Shown piece by piece: positions 44,345 through 53,911 of a stretch of DNA of 64,000 bases. Made by a program: the position numbers and the translations under genes. Origin of the DNA: Rhizobium sullae (lineage in GTDB: Bacteria > Pseudomonadota > Alphaproteobacteria > Rhizobiales > Rhizobiaceae); contig NZ_CP104144.1 of the NCBI RefSeq assembly GCF_025200715.1, positions 1-64,000 on the forward strand. The letters run 5' to 3'. Positions within the stretch are counted from its first letter, which is position 1. Every line of letters begins with the position of its first letter. The notes beneath the pieces were generated by a model. The model was given only the letters and a program-made list of their open reading frames with translations, had not been told where the DNA came from and did no database searches.

Positions 44345-45723
44345 ATTGGCGCCCTGATCCCTCTCAGCTTCGCCGGCCGGCCTATCTTTCGCTTGCCGAA
44401 CAGATTGCCCGTGCAATTACCGACGGGAAGCTTTCCGACGGTGTCCGGCTGCCGCCGCATCGTAAAATGGCCGATGACCTACAGCTTTCCGTGCAGACAG
44501 TGAGCCGGGCCTATGACGAACTGATCCGGCGCGGCCTGATATCCGGCGAGATCGGCCGTGGCAGTTTCGTGCAGACCCAGCCGCGCGAGCCGGAACCCCC
44601 TTACCTGCCGGAGCGGCTTGGTGAGGTGATCGACCTTTCGATCTTAAAGCCCGTTTGCGAGCAGTTGCATCTTGAAAAAATGCGCCAGGCGTTTGGCTGG
44701 CTTTCGGAGAATCTTCCATCAAGTTCGGCCCTGTCTTTCAGGCCGAACATGGTCTTCCCGCGTCACCGCGCCATTGCGGCGGACTGGCTGTCCCGCTGTG
44801 GCCTGGACGTCTCTCCGTTGAATATCTGCCTTACGAATGGCGCAACGTCCGGCATGACCGTCGCGCTGATGAGCGTTGCGCCGTCTGGCTCCACCGTTGC
44901 GACCGAAGCGATCAGCCATCATACGCTCGTGCCGCTTTCCACCTATCTCGGCCTTCATCTCGAAGGTCTGGCGATCGACGAGGAGGGCATGATCCCCGAA
45001 GCGCTCGACGAGGCTTGCCGTAAGGGTCCGATCCGCGCGGTCTTTCTGCAGCCGTCCGTCATCAATCCGATGGCGGCGCTGATGAGCGCCAAGCGCCGGC
45101 AGCAGCTCGCCGATGTCGCGGCGCGCCACGACATCGCCATCATCGAAAACGACATCCTCGGGCCGCTGGTGGAAGATCGCGCGCCGCCGATTGCCGCTTT
45201 TGCGCCGGAGCGCACGCTCTACGTCACGAGCTTCACGAAGATCACTGTGCCGGGCCTACGCATCGGCTATCTCGCAGCCCCCGACCGCTATGTCGCCGCT
45301 GTTGCCAACCGCCATCTCGTTTCGAGCTGGATGGCGACACCGGCGATTGCCGAAATCGCCACCCGATGGGTAAGCGACGGCACGGCTCTTGAACTTGTCA
45401 AATGGCAGCGCGAGGCGCTGAAGGGCCGGCATGCCATCGCTGCGGAGGCCCTGGCGGGGCTTGCCTATCGCGCCCATCCGCAGAGCCTTCACGTCTGGCT
45501 GCCGCTTTCGGGCGCCCACCTGGAAGATTCCTTCGTATCGCAGGCCCGCCTGCGCGGCGTTGCGATTGCGCCCGGCACCTCTTTCAGAACTGCGGACCAA
45601 GGGTGGACGCCCGCTGTGCGCATTTCACTCGGCTCGACCACGGAAAACGAATTGCGCACCGGCCTTGGGGTTGTCGCATCTCTGGCGCAAGGAAATCCCG
45701 AGGCGCTGCTGCTTGCGATTTGA
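44338..45723 (+). CDS. enuR: MocR/GntR-type regulator EnuR
   Basis: A 461-residue regulator with a GntR winged helix (YLSLAEQIARAITDGKLSDG, then SVQTVSRAYDELIRRGLISG; residues 15-80) fused to a fold-type I aminotransferase domain with the PLP lysine in YVTSFTKITVPGLRIGY. EnuR represses ectoine uptake and catabolic genes and is relieved by ectoine-derived diaminobutyrates that react with the PLP. The assignment rests on its architecture and its position directly before ehuABCD-eutABC-doeAB. It is transcribed divergently from asnC. Confidence 0.88.
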   Translation: MTNWRPDPSQLRRPAYLSLAEQIARAITDGKLSDGVRLPPHRKMADDLQLSVQTVSRAYDELIRRGLISGEIGRGSFVQTQPREPEPPYLPERLGEVIDLSILKPVCEQLHLEKMRQAFGWLSENLPSSSALSFRPNMVFPRHRAIAADWLSRCGLDVSPLNICLTNGATSGMTVALMSVAPSGSTVATEAISHHTLVPLSTYLGLHLEGLAIDEEGMIPEALDEACRKGPIRAVFLQPSVINPMAALMSAKRRQQLADVAARHDIAIIENDILGPLVEDRAPPIAAFAPERTLYVTSFTKITVPGLRIGYLAAPDRYVAAVANRHLVSSWMATPAIAEIATRWVSDGTALELVKWQREALKGRHAIAAEALAGLAYRAHPQSLHVWLPLSGAHLEDSFVSQARLRGVAIAPGTSFRTADQGWTPAVRISLGSTTENELRTGLGVVASLAQGNPEALLLAI

Positions 45724-45756
45724 CGCTGCTGCCCACGGAATGTGCAGTGCCAGAAT

Positions 45757-45791
45757 AATTGTCATGATATTATTTTGCGAATTGACATGAT
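45757..45791 (+). promoter_or_regulatory. Paired AATTG(T/A)CATGAT repeats upstream of ehuA
   Basis: AATTGTCATGAT (45757-45768) and AATTGACATGAT (45780-45791) repeat directly 23 bp apart. The second contains TTGACA, a plausible -35 box, so a bound repressor would compete with RNA polymerase for the ehu-eut operon promoter. Confidence 0.5.
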
Positions 45792-45844
45792 TTCGATCGG
45801 CCGTCATCGTTAGCGCATTGCCTGTCTCAACAGGGGAGACATGA

Positions 45845-46630
45845 ATGACGGCGCCCATCATCCGCATCGACAACATCGTCAAGAAATACGGTCCGCTGAC
45901 CGTGCTCGATGGTCTGTCGATGAATGTCATGCCGGGCGAGAAGCTGGCGCTGATCGGGCCGTCCGGATCGGGAAAAACGACGATCCTGCGCATCCTGATG
46001 ACGCTTGAATCGATCAACGGTGGCCATATCGAGGTCGACGGCGAGCAGCTCTATCACATGCCCCGAGGCAAGGAGCTGGTCCCGGCAGACGAGCGCCATC
46101 TGCATCGCATGCGCGAGAAGATCGGCATGGTCTTCCAGCACTTCAATCTGTTTCCACACAAATGTGTTCTCGACAACGTGACGCTTGCGCCGATGCTGAC
46201 GAAAGGCCTCAAGAGGGCCGATGCGGAAAGGCGCGCGATGGCGCTCCTGGATATGGTCGGCATGGCCGACAAGGCCAAGAGCGTTCCCGCCCAACTGTCT
46301 GGCGGTCAGAAGCAGCGCGTCGCAATCGCAAGAGCCCTCGCGCTGTCGCCGAAGATCATGCTCTTCGACGAGGTGACATCGGCGCTTGATCCGGAACTCG
46401 TCGAGGAGGTCTTGAGCGTCATGAAGCACCTCGCGTCGGAAACAGACATGACGATGCTTCTCGTCACGCACGAAATGGGCTTCGCTCACGATTTTGCCGA
46501 TCGCGTGCTGTTTTTCGACCGCGGCAAGATCGTCGAGGAAGGCAAACCCAACGACATTTTCCGCAATCCGACGCAGGAGCGGACGCAAACCTTCCTGCGC
46601 AAGATCATCGCGGCGGGACATCGCATCTGA
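45845..46630 (+). CDS. ehuA: Ectoine/hydroxyectoine ABC transporter ATP-binding protein EhuA
   Basis: A 261-residue ATPase of the polar amino acid importer group. Walker A GPSGSGKT is at 38-45, the Q-loop in [11 protein letters not shown] near 97, signature LSGGQKQR at 151-158, and Walker [15 protein letters not shown] from 171. GGGGAG lies 6 nt before ATG 45845; another ATG occurs 4 bases earlier in a different frame. It heads ehuABCD-eutABC-doeAB, an order known from Sinorhizobium meliloti. Confidence 0.93.
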   Translation: MTAPIIRIDNIVKKYGPLTVLDGLSMNVMPGEKLALIGPSGSGKTTILRILMTLESINGGHIEVDGEQLYHMPRGKELVPADERHLHRMREKIGMVFQHFNLFPHKCVLDNVTLAPMLTKGLKRADAERRAMALLDMVGMADKAKSVPAQLSGGQKQRVAIARALALSPKIMLFDEVTSALDPELVEEVLSVMKHLASETDMTMLLVTHEMGFAHDFADRVLFFDRGKIVEEGKPNDIFRNPTQERTQTFLRKIIAAGHRI

Positions 46631-46680
46631 CCGCTGTGTATCCTCAAGTAACAATCCAAGGAAAACCAGGAGCAGGGAAC

Positions 46681-47520
46681 ATGAAAAAGACGATTCTTCT
46701 AAGTGCAGCCGCATTTTCCGCACTTCTTTCGGTGGCGATTGCGCCAGCGCAGGCGGTCGATCTCGATCAGCTGAAAGAGCAGGGCTTTGCCCGCATCGCC
46801 ATCGCAAACGAGCCGCCGTTCACGTCGGTCGGCGCGGACGGAAAGGTATCGGGCGCCGCTCCCGACGTTGCACGGGTGATTTTCGAGCGCCTCGGCGTCA
46901 AGGAAGTGGTTGCCTCGATCTCCGAATACGGTGCGATGATCCCGGGCCTGCAGGCGGGCCGCCACGATGCGATCACCGCCGGTCTCTTCATGAAGCCCGA
47001 GCGTTGCGCTGCCGTCGCCTACTCGGAGCCGATGCTCTGCGACGCGGAGGCCTTCGCCGTCAAGAAGGGCAATCCGTTGAAGCTCAAGAGCTTTAAGGAC
47101 ATCGCCGACAATTCGGATGCGAAGATCGGTGCTCCCGGCGGCGGCACGGAAGAAAAGCTGGCGCTTGAGGCCGGCGTGCCGCGTGACCGGGTCATCGTCG
47201 TTCCGGACGGCCAGAGCGGCATCAAGATGCTGCAGGATGGCCGCATCGATGCCTATTCCCTGCCGGTTCTGTCGATCCACGACCTGATGGCCAAGGCGAA
47301 TGATGCAAACCTCGAGACAGTCGCACCGGTCGTTGGCGCTCCCGTCTATTGCGATGGCGCCGCCTTCCGCAAGCAGGATGTTGCACTTCGTGACGCCTAT
47401 GACGTTGAGCTCAAGAAGTTGAAGGAATCCGGCGAGTTCGCGAAGATCATCGAGCCTTACGGTTTCTCGGCGGCGGCCGCGATGTCGACCAGCCGCGACA
47501 AGCTCTGCGCGGCAAAATAA
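46681..47520 (+). CDS. ehuB: Ectoine/hydroxyectoine-binding protein EhuB
   Basis: A 279-residue periplasmic binding protein of the SBP_bac_3 family. ATG 46681 follows GGAGCAGGGA and opens a signal peptide ending APAQA. The mature domain begins ARIAIANEPPFTSVGADGKV, continues with GAAPDVARVIFERLG and QDGRIDAYSLPV, and ends with the cysteine-bearing MSTSRDKLCAAK. EhuB binds ectoine and 5-hydroxyectoine by family. Confidence 0.93.
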   Translation: MKKTILLSAAAFSALLSVAIAPAQAVDLDQLKEQGFARIAIANEPPFTSVGADGKVSGAAPDVARVIFERLGVKEVVASISEYGAMIPGLQAGRHDAITAGLFMKPERCAAVAYSEPMLCDAEAFAVKKGNPLKLKSFKDIADNSDAKIGAPGGGTEEKLALEAGVPRDRVIVVPDGQSGIKMLQDGRIDAYSLPVLSIHDLMAKANDANLETVAPVVGAPVYCDGAAFRKQDVALRDAYDVELKKLKESGEFAKIIEPYGFSAAAAMSTSRDKLCAAK

Positions 47521-47591
47521 GCCAGCGGACTTCCGGCTCCGCCTTGAAATGCGGAGCCGGCTCCTCAATCCTCTGAAAGGGACCCGTCCAG

Positions 47592-48251
47592 ATGTCGGTA
47601 TGGTCCGGCTACCTCACATTGATCCTTGAAGGCGCGCTTGTAACCATCAAGCTCACGCTCATGGGATCGGCACTGGCGCTCGTCATGGCATTCGCCGCGG
47701 GGCTCGCGCGGCTTTCGCGCTTGTTCGCCGTCCGGGCGCTTGCGACGGCCTATATCGAATTCTTTCGCGGCACCTCGATTTTCGTCCAGCTGTTTTGGGT
47801 CTATTTCGTGCTGCCCTTTGCCGGGCTCACTCTGACGCCGCTCCAGGCGGGCGTTCTTGCGCTCGGGCTGAATGTCGGCGCCTACGCGGCCGAAGTCGTT
47901 CGCGGCGCTGTCAAGGCGATCGGGCGCGAGCAGAGCGAAGCCTGCGTCGCGCTCAATCTGTCGCGCTACCAGCGCATGCGCTACATCATCCTGCCGCAGG
48001 CACTCCCTTTGATGCTGCCGACCTTCTGCAACAATGCGATCGAGCTGCTGAAGGGCACCGCCGTCGTCTCGCTGATTTCGCTGACGGATCTGACCTTCCA
48101 GGCACAGGTCGTGCGGGCGCAGACGGGCAATACGCTGATACCGTTTGCGACCATTCTCGTTCTCTACTTCCTGATGGCCTGGGCAATTTCGACTGCGATG
48201 CGCTGGCTTGAGCGGCGCATGACCCGCGGTCTCGACGGAATGAGGGTCTAG
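47592..48251 (+). CDS. ehuC: Ectoine/hydroxyectoine ABC transporter permease EhuC
   Basis: A 219-residue inner-membrane permease of the HisM type, with about five helices. It has the amino acid importer signatures YIEFFRGTSIFVQLFWVYF and GAYAAEVVRGAVKAIGREQS, then AEV-G-IKAI-like coupling residues facing EhuA. It follows ehuB by 71 bp and ends 4 bp before ehuD. Confidence 0.92.
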   Translation: MSVWSGYLTLILEGALVTIKLTLMGSALALVMAFAAGLARLSRLFAVRALATAYIEFFRGTSIFVQLFWVYFVLPFAGLTLTPLQAGVLALGLNVGAYAAEVVRGAVKAIGREQSEACVALNLSRYQRMRYIILPQALPLMLPTFCNNAIELLKGTAVVSLISLTDLTFQAQVVRAQTGNTLIPFATILVLYFLMAWAISTAMRWLERRMTRGLDGMRV

Positions 48252-48255
48252 CGCG

Positions 48256-48915
48256 ATGGAGTGGGATTGGGATTTCGTCTGGCAGATTATGCCGACGCTC
48301 ATCGAAGGCTTCAAGATCACCATCCTTGCGACGGTGCTCGGCGCGGCAGTGGCGGCGGCCTTGGGCCTTGCTATCGCGCTGGTGCGCCGTTCGCCAATCA
48401 ACGCTGTATCGCGCGGCGTGGGCTTCATTTCCGAGTTCATCCGTGGCACGCCGCTGCTCGTGCAGCTCTATTTCATATTCTACGTGCTGCCGGATATCGG
48501 CATCAGGCTTTCGCCGCTCGTCGCCGGCGTCATCGGCCTCGGCCTGCATTATGCAACCTACACCGCCGAGGTCTATCGCGCCGGCATCGAGAACGTGCCG
48601 CGTGGCCAGTGGGAAGCGGCAAAGGCGACGAATCTGACGACGCGCCAAGCATGGATCCATATCATCCTGCCGCAGGCGATCCCGCCGATGATCCCGGCGC
48701 TCGCCAACTACTTCATCGCGATGTTCAAGGAGACGCCGCTGCTCTCCGCCATCACGGTGCTCGAACTGATGAACCAGGCAAAGAGCATCGCCAACAGCAA
48801 CTACCGCTATATCGAGCCGATGACGCTGGTCGGTATCTTCTTCCTGGCGATCAGCCTGATCTCGGTGATCGGACTGCGCTGGCTGGAAGAGCGTTATGCT
48901 CGGACGGAAGATTAA
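48256..48915 (+). CDS. ehuD: Ectoine/hydroxyectoine ABC transporter permease EhuD
   Basis: The second permease subunit, also 219 residues and of the same family as EhuC: FISEFIRGTPLLVQLYFIFY and HYATYTAEVYRAGIENVPRG, then GQWEAAKATNLTTRQA. It would pair with EhuC in the membrane. The eutA start lies one base after its stop codon. Confidence 0.92.
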   Translation: MEWDWDFVWQIMPTLIEGFKITILATVLGAAVAAALGLAIALVRRSPINAVSRGVGFISEFIRGTPLLVQLYFIFYVLPDIGIRLSPLVAGVIGLGLHYATYTAEVYRAGIENVPRGQWEAAKATNLTTRQAWIHIILPQAIPPMIPALANYFIAMFKETPLLSAITVLELMNQAKSIANSNYRYIEPMTLVGIFFLAISLISVIGLRWLEERYARTED

Positions 48916-48916
48916 G

Positions 48917-49696
48917 ATGACGGCAACGATCGATATCATGACGGCAAGCCGCCGTCCCCGGCTGGACGAGCGGCCCTTGGAAAAGCGCGTGGGTCTGGTG
49001 ATCCTTGCAACCGATCATACGACAGAAGTCGACTTCCATCGGATGGTAGCCAGCGATCGCATCGGCGTTTACGTGAGCCGCATCCACTACGCTAATCCGA
49101 CGACGCCGGAAAATCTTCTGAAGATGCAGCCGTCGTTGACGACGGGGGCAGGGCTCATCCTGCCGGGCGAACCGCTCGATGCGATCATGTATTCATGCAC
49201 GTCGGCGTCGGTCGTCATCGGCGACGACAAGGTCGAGGCAGCGATCGCCGCGGCAAAGCCCGGCATGCCGGTCGTTACGCCGACGGCTGCTGCGGTGAAG
49301 GCGCTGCGCGCCTTCACCGCGAAAAGAATATCGATCCTGACGCCCTACACCGTCGAAACGAGCCGGCCGATGGCGAATTATTTCGCCGCGCTCGGTTTCG
49401 AAATAGATCGCTTCACCTGCCTCGGTTTCACGGACGACCGGGAGATGGCACGGATCGCGCCGGAGGAGATTGAGGCGCTTGCGCTCGATGCCACTGCGCC
49501 GGGCTCAGATGCGCTCTTCATCTCCTGCACGGCGCTGCGTGCCGCCCAGGTCGCGGGCAGGATCGAACGGAAGATCGGAAAGCCGGTGGTCACCAGCAAT
49601 CTCGCGACAGCCTGGGCCTGCCTGAGGCATTGCGGCGACGACAGGCCGCGGCCGGAGATCGCCCGGCTCATGACGATACCCTATCCGGGAGATTGA
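48917..49696 (+). CDS. eutA: Hydroxyectoine catabolism protein EutA (Asp/Glu racemase fold)
   Basis: A 259-residue protein of the maleate isomerase / Asp-Glu racemase superfamily with the paired catalytic cysteines in YSCTSASVVIGDD and ISCTALRAAQVAGRI. EutABC are proposed to convert hydroxyectoine to ectoine; EutA may epimerise. ATG 48917 with GGAAGA about 7 nt upstream is preferred to an ATG overlapping ehuD. Confidence 0.9.
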   Translation: MTATIDIMTASRRPRLDERPLEKRVGLVILATDHTTEVDFHRMVASDRIGVYVSRIHYANPTTPENLLKMQPSLTTGAGLILPGEPLDAIMYSCTSASVVIGDDKVEAAIAAAKPGMPVVTPTAAAVKALRAFTAKRISILTPYTVETSRPMANYFAALGFEIDRFTCLGFTDDREMARIAPEEIEALALDATAPGSDALFISCTALRAAQVAGRIERKIGKPVVTSNLATAWACLRHCGDDRPRPEIARLMTIPYPGD

Positions 49697-49700
49697 TGTC

Positions 49701-50702
49701 ATGACCAGATCCTTGCCAGTCAGTCTTCGGGACATCATCCTCGCGTCCGAGCGCATTTCGGGCCGGGTTCGGCAAACGCCAATCGTGAGATCGGATGCGC
49801 TCAGCGAACGTGTTGGCGCAGCCGTCTACCTGAAGCTCGAGCACCAGCAGATTACCGGCAGTTTCAAGTTGCGTGGCGCAACCAATGCCGTGCTTTCGCT
49901 GTCGGCTGCGCAGAAGGCGCGCGGCGTCGTGGCGGCCTCGACCGGTAATCACGGGCGCGCGCTTGCTTATGCGGCGAAGGCTGAGGGCTCCAGCGCGACG
50001 ATCTGCATGTCCCGGCTGGTTCCTGAAAACAAGGTAGCGGAGATCCGCCGGCTCGGCGCAAATGTCCGGATCATCGGACGCTCGCAGGATGACGCCCAGG
50101 TGGAGGTCGACCGTCTTGTGCAAGACGATGGGATGATCGCGGTGCCGCCCTTCGACGATGCCAGGGTAATCGCGGGTCAAGGCTCGCTCGGGCTGGAGAT
50201 CTTTAAGGATTGCCCCGAGGCCGCGACAGTTCTCGTGCCGCTCTCCGGCGGTGGCCTTGCGGCAGGTGTCGCTGCGGCGCTGAAGGCGATCAATCCGGGA
50301 ATTCGCCTGATCGGCCTGACTATGGAGCGGGGTGCCGCCATGAAGGCAAGTCTCGACGCAGGTCATCCGGTTGCGGTCGAGGAAGAGGAAAGCCTCGCCG
50401 ATTCCCTGGGTGGCGGGATCGGTCTCGATAACCGGCTTACTTTTTCGATGTGCCGCGACCTACTTGATGACGTCGTCCTTCTGAGCGAGCCGGAGATCGC
50501 CGCGGGCATGCATCACGCCTATTGCATGGAACGCGAGGTGGTTGAGGGAGCGGGTGCTGTCGGCATCGCGGCGCTGCTTGCGGGCAAGATCGACGTCACC
50601 GGACCGGTGGTTGCGATCCTGTCCGGCCGGAATGTCGACATGGAACAGCATCGAAGTGTGATCAACGGCGCAACGGCATCTACCGGAAAGGACACGGCAT
50701 GA
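49701..50702 (+). CDS. eutB: Hydroxyectoine utilization dehydratase EutB
   Basis: A 333-residue PLP enzyme of the threonine dehydratase family. The cofactor lysine is K56 in GSFKLRGATNA, and the phosphate-binding loop is LSGGGLAAG. In the cluster it is proposed to dehydrate hydroxyectoine before reduction by EutC. It begins 4 bp after eutA and overlaps eutC by 4 bp. Confidence 0.92.
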   Translation: MTRSLPVSLRDIILASERISGRVRQTPIVRSDALSERVGAAVYLKLEHQQITGSFKLRGATNAVLSLSAAQKARGVVAASTGNHGRALAYAAKAEGSSATICMSRLVPENKVAEIRRLGANVRIIGRSQDDAQVEVDRLVQDDGMIAVPPFDDARVIAGQGSLGLEIFKDCPEAATVLVPLSGGGLAAGVAAALKAINPGIRLIGLTMERGAAMKASLDAGHPVAVEEEESLADSLGGGIGLDNRLTFSMCRDLLDDVVLLSEPEIAAGMHHAYCMEREVVEGAGAVGIAALLAGKIDVTGPVVAILSGRNVDMEQHRSVINGATASTGKDTA

Positions 50703-51691
50703 GCTCCATGATCATTCTGACGGAAGCAGACCTCCGGAAGATCGTCAGCCTTGATCTCGATGCGGTCAGCTGCGTCGAGGACGCCTTCAAAGCGCTGGCG
50801 ACGAAATCAGTCGCCATGCCGCCGATCCTCAGGCTCGACGTTCCGGAACATCGTGGTGAAGTCGATGTGAAGACGGCCTATGTCCCAGGTATCGAAAGCT
50901 TCGCCATCAAGATCAGTCCTGGCTTTTTCGACAATCCCAAGATCGGACTTCCGAGCACCAACGGAATGATGGTGCTGCTCTCCAGCAGGACCGGCCTTGT
51001 TCAAGCGCTGCTCCTCGATAACGGCTATCTGACCGACGTCAGAACGGCAGCTGCGGGGGCCGTCGCAGCAAAGCATCTGTCCCGCGAGGACTCAAAGGTT
51101 GCCGCGGTCTTCGGGGCCGGCATGCAGGCGAAATTGCAGCTTGAGGCGCTGATGCTCGTCCGTCCGATCACGTCCGCCCGGATCTGGGCGCGGGATGGTT
51201 CCAAGGCAGAGGCTACGGCTGCCGAATTATCTGCAAAGCTTGGAATAGATGTCCTTGCGAAAGCCGACCCTCGAGAGGCGATGAGGGGAGCGGATGTCAT
51301 CGTGACGACGACGCCTGCCGAGACGCCGATCGTGAGCGCTGGCTGGCTGGAGCCTGGCCAGCATCTGACGGCCATGGGTTCCGATGCCGAGCACAAGAAC
51401 GAAATCGATCCTGTCGCGATCACGCAGGCCGATCTCTATGTCGCCGACAGCCTAAAGCAGACACGCCGGCTGGGCGAACTCCACCATGCGATCGCCGCCG
51501 GCACGATCGCCGCCACCACTGAATTTCCAGAGCTCGGACAGATTGCCGCCGGTCAACGTCAAGGCCGTTCGGACGCTAAACAGATCACCATCGCGGACCT
51601 GACGGGCACTGGCATTCAGGACACCGCCATCGCCACGCTTGCCTTTGGGCGGGCCAAGGCCGCCAACGCTGGAACGACATTTGAAAGCTGA
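50699..51691 (+). CDS. eutC: EutC, ornithine cyclodeaminase-like reductase
   Basis: A 330-residue protein of the ornithine cyclodeaminase / mu-crystallin family. It has the substrate segment DVKTAYVPGIESFAIKISPG and the Rossmann loop VFGAGMQAKLQLEAL. It is thought to reduce the EutB product to ectoine. The start codon overlaps the eutB stop (ATGA). Confidence 0.92.
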   Translation: MSSMIILTEADLRKIVSLDLDAVSCVEDAFKALATKSVAMPPILRLDVPEHRGEVDVKTAYVPGIESFAIKISPGFFDNPKIGLPSTNGMMVLLSSRTGLVQALLLDNGYLTDVRTAAAGAVAAKHLSREDSKVAAVFGAGMQAKLQLEALMLVRPITSARIWARDGSKAEATAAELSAKLGIDVLAKADPREAMRGADVIVTTTPAETPIVSAGWLEPGQHLTAMGSDAEHKNEIDPVAITQADLYVADSLKQTRRLGELHHAIAAGTIAATTEFPELGQIAAGQRQGRSDAKQITIADLTGTGIQDTAIATLAFGRAKAANAGTTFES

Positions 51692-51723
51692 CCGGTGCGG
51701 CACCGGTCAAGGAGGGAAGGAAT

Positions 51724-52905
51724 ATGACAAAGCCCAATCTCAAATTTTCGCGTGAGGAATACAGCGCGCGCCTCGACAAGACCCGAAAGGCAATGGAAGC
51801 CAAGGGCATCGAGCTTTTGATCGTCAGCGATCCGTCCAACATGGCCTGGCTGACCGGCTATGACGGCTGGTCCTTCTATGTGCATCAGGCCGTGATCGTA
51901 CCGCCGTCCGGCGAACCGATCTGGTTCGGCCGCGGGCAGGACGCCAACGGTGCGAAGCTGACCGCCTATCTGAAGCACGAAAACATCATCGGCTATCCGG
52001 ACCATTACGTGCAGTCCACCGAGCGGCATCCGATGGACTACCTCTCCGGTATCCTGACCGACCGCCGCCTCGGCAAGCTTTCGATCGGCGTCGAGATGGA
52101 CAATTACTGGTTCTCGGCCGCCGCCTTTGCTTCACTGCAAAAGCACCTGCCGAACGCCCGTTTCGTCGATGCGACGGCGCTGGTCAACTGGCAGCGCGCC
52201 GTCAAGAGCGAGACGGAGATCAAATATATGCGCAATGCCGCCCGCATCGTCGAAGCCATGCATCAGCGCATCTTCGACAAGATCGAAGTCGGCATGCGCA
52301 AATGCGATCTCGTTGCGGAAATTTATGATGCCGGGACAAGAGGTGTCGACGGGATCGGCGGGGATTATCCGGCGATCGTGCCTCTGCTGCCGTCGGGCGT
52401 GGAAGCCTCCGCGCCGCATCTCACCTGGGACGACCGGCCGATGAAGCGGGACGAGGGCACCTTCTTCGAGATCGCCGGCTGCTACAATCGCTACCATCTT
52501 CCGCTGTCGCGAACCGTTTTCCTCGGCAACCCGACGCAGGCTTTTCTCGATGCGGAAAAAGCAACGCTCGAAGGCATGGAAGCCGGCCTTGCCGTCGCAA
52601 AGCCTGGCAATACCTGCGAGGACATCGCCAACGCCTTCTTTGCGGTGCTGAGGAAGTACGGGATCGTGAAGGACAACCGCACCGGTTATCCGATCGGGCT
52701 CTCCTATCCGCCGGATTGGGGCGAGCGGACCATGAGCTTGCGTCCTGGCGACAAGACGGAACTGAAGCCCGGAATGACATTCCATTTCATGACCGGGCTC
52801 TGGCTTGAAGACATGGGCTTCGAGACGACCGAAAGTATCCTGATCACGGAGACTGGCGTCGAGTGCCTCGCTAATGTGCCGCGCAAGCTGATGGTCAAGG
52901 ACTGA
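51724..52905 (+). CDS. doeA: Ectoine hydrolase DoeA (EutD, M24 family)
   Basis: It opens the ectoine ring to N-acetyl-diaminobutyrate. The 393-residue product has a creatinase N-terminal domain (SNMAWLTGYDGWSFYVHQAV) and an M24 pita-bread domain (GIGGDYPAIVPLLPSG, FEIAGCYNRYHLPLSRTVFL, then MTFHFMTGLWLEDMGFETTE). Several canonical metal ligands of true peptidases are replaced, as in DoeA proteins. AGGGAAGGA lies before the ATG. Confidence 0.92.
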   Translation: MTKPNLKFSREEYSARLDKTRKAMEAKGIELLIVSDPSNMAWLTGYDGWSFYVHQAVIVPPSGEPIWFGRGQDANGAKLTAYLKHENIIGYPDHYVQSTERHPMDYLSGILTDRRLGKLSIGVEMDNYWFSAAAFASLQKHLPNARFVDATALVNWQRAVKSETEIKYMRNAARIVEAMHQRIFDKIEVGMRKCDLVAEIYDAGTRGVDGIGGDYPAIVPLLPSGVEASAPHLTWDDRPMKRDEGTFFEIAGCYNRYHLPLSRTVFLGNPTQAFLDAEKATLEGMEAGLAVAKPGNTCEDIANAFFAVLRKYGIVKDNRTGYPIGLSYPPDWGERTMSLRPGDKTELKPGMTFHFMTGLWLEDMGFETTESILITETGVECLANVPRKLMVKD

Positions 52906-52909
52906 CAGG

Positions 52910-53911
52910 ATGACGAGCAACACAATCCTGCGCCCATCGCCGATCAGCGCCACGGTCGATTTCGCTGCCGACGGCGTCCAGCACGGCTTTCTGCGGCTGC
53001 CATACAGCCGCGACGATTCCGCATGGGGGTCGGTCATGATCCCGATCAGCGTCATACGGAACGGCTTCGGCCCGACTGCATTGTTGACCGGTGGCAATCA
53101 CGGCGACGAATATGAAGGGCCGATCGCGCTCTTCGATCTTGCCCGGGCGCTTCAGGCAGAAGACGTCAAAGGCCGCGTCATCATCGTGCCCGCCATGAAC
53201 TACCCGGCGTTCCTGTCGGGGGCCAGAACCTCGCCCATCGACAAGGGTAATATGAACCGCAGCTTTCCGGGCAGACCGGACGGCACGGTTACGCAGAAGA
53301 TCGCGGATTATTTCCAGCGGACACTCCTGCCGCTTGCCGATATCGTGCTCGACTTCCATTCTGGCGGCAGGACGCTCGATTTTCTGCCGTTTTGCGCCGC
53401 CCATATCCTGCCCGACAAGGATCAGGAGGCAAAGGGCTTTGAGTTCGTCGAGGCGTTCGGCGCGCCCTACTCGATGAAGATGCTGGAGATCGACACTGTC
53501 GGAATGTACGACACGGCCGCCGAGGAGATGGGCAAGATATTCATCACCACGGAACTCGGCGGCGGCGGAACGGCGACAGCGAAAAGCGCGACGATTGCCA
53601 AACGCGGCGTGATGAACGTCCTCAAGCATGCCGGCATCGTCGATGGTATCGTTGAGCCACAAGCGACCCGATGGCTCGATATGCCGGACGGCGACTGCTT
53701 CCTGTTCAGCGAAGATGCCGGGCTCGCAGAATTTGTAGCCGACCTGGGCGAGACCGTAAATAAAGGGGAGGTTGTCGCGCGGATCCATCCGGTCGGGAGA
53801 ACCGGCGGCGTTCCGGTCGAGCTTCGGTCAAAGATGACGGGCATCCTCACCGCGCGGCACTTTCCGGGGCTAATAAAGCCCGGCGATTGCGCCGCCGTCC
53901 TGGCGATTTGA
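52910..53911 (+). CDS. doeB: N-acetyl-L-2,4-diaminobutyrate deacetylase DoeB (EutE)
   Basis: A 333-residue zinc hydrolase of the succinylglutamate desuccinylase / aspartoacylase family. Zinc ligands are in GGNHGDEYEGP and LDFHSGG, and the glutamate in TTELGGGG. It removes the acetyl group to give diaminobutyrate, the substrate of the DoeD-type transaminase at 36991. It starts 4 bp after doeA and ends the operon; a 9-bp GC hairpin without T-run follows at 53932-53951. Confidence 0.93.
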   Translation: MTSNTILRPSPISATVDFAADGVQHGFLRLPYSRDDSAWGSVMIPISVIRNGFGPTALLTGGNHGDEYEGPIALFDLARALQAEDVKGRVIIVPAMNYPAFLSGARTSPIDKGNMNRSFPGRPDGTVTQKIADYFQRTLLPLADIVLDFHSGGRTLDFLPFCAAHILPDKDQEAKGFEFVEAFGAPYSMKMLEIDTVGMYDTAAEEMGKIFITTELGGGGTATAKSATIAKRGVMNVLKHAGIVDGIVEPQATRWLDMPDGDCFLFSEDAGLAEFVADLGETVNKGEVVARIHPVGRTGGVPVELRSKMTGILTARHFPGLIKPGDCAAVLAI

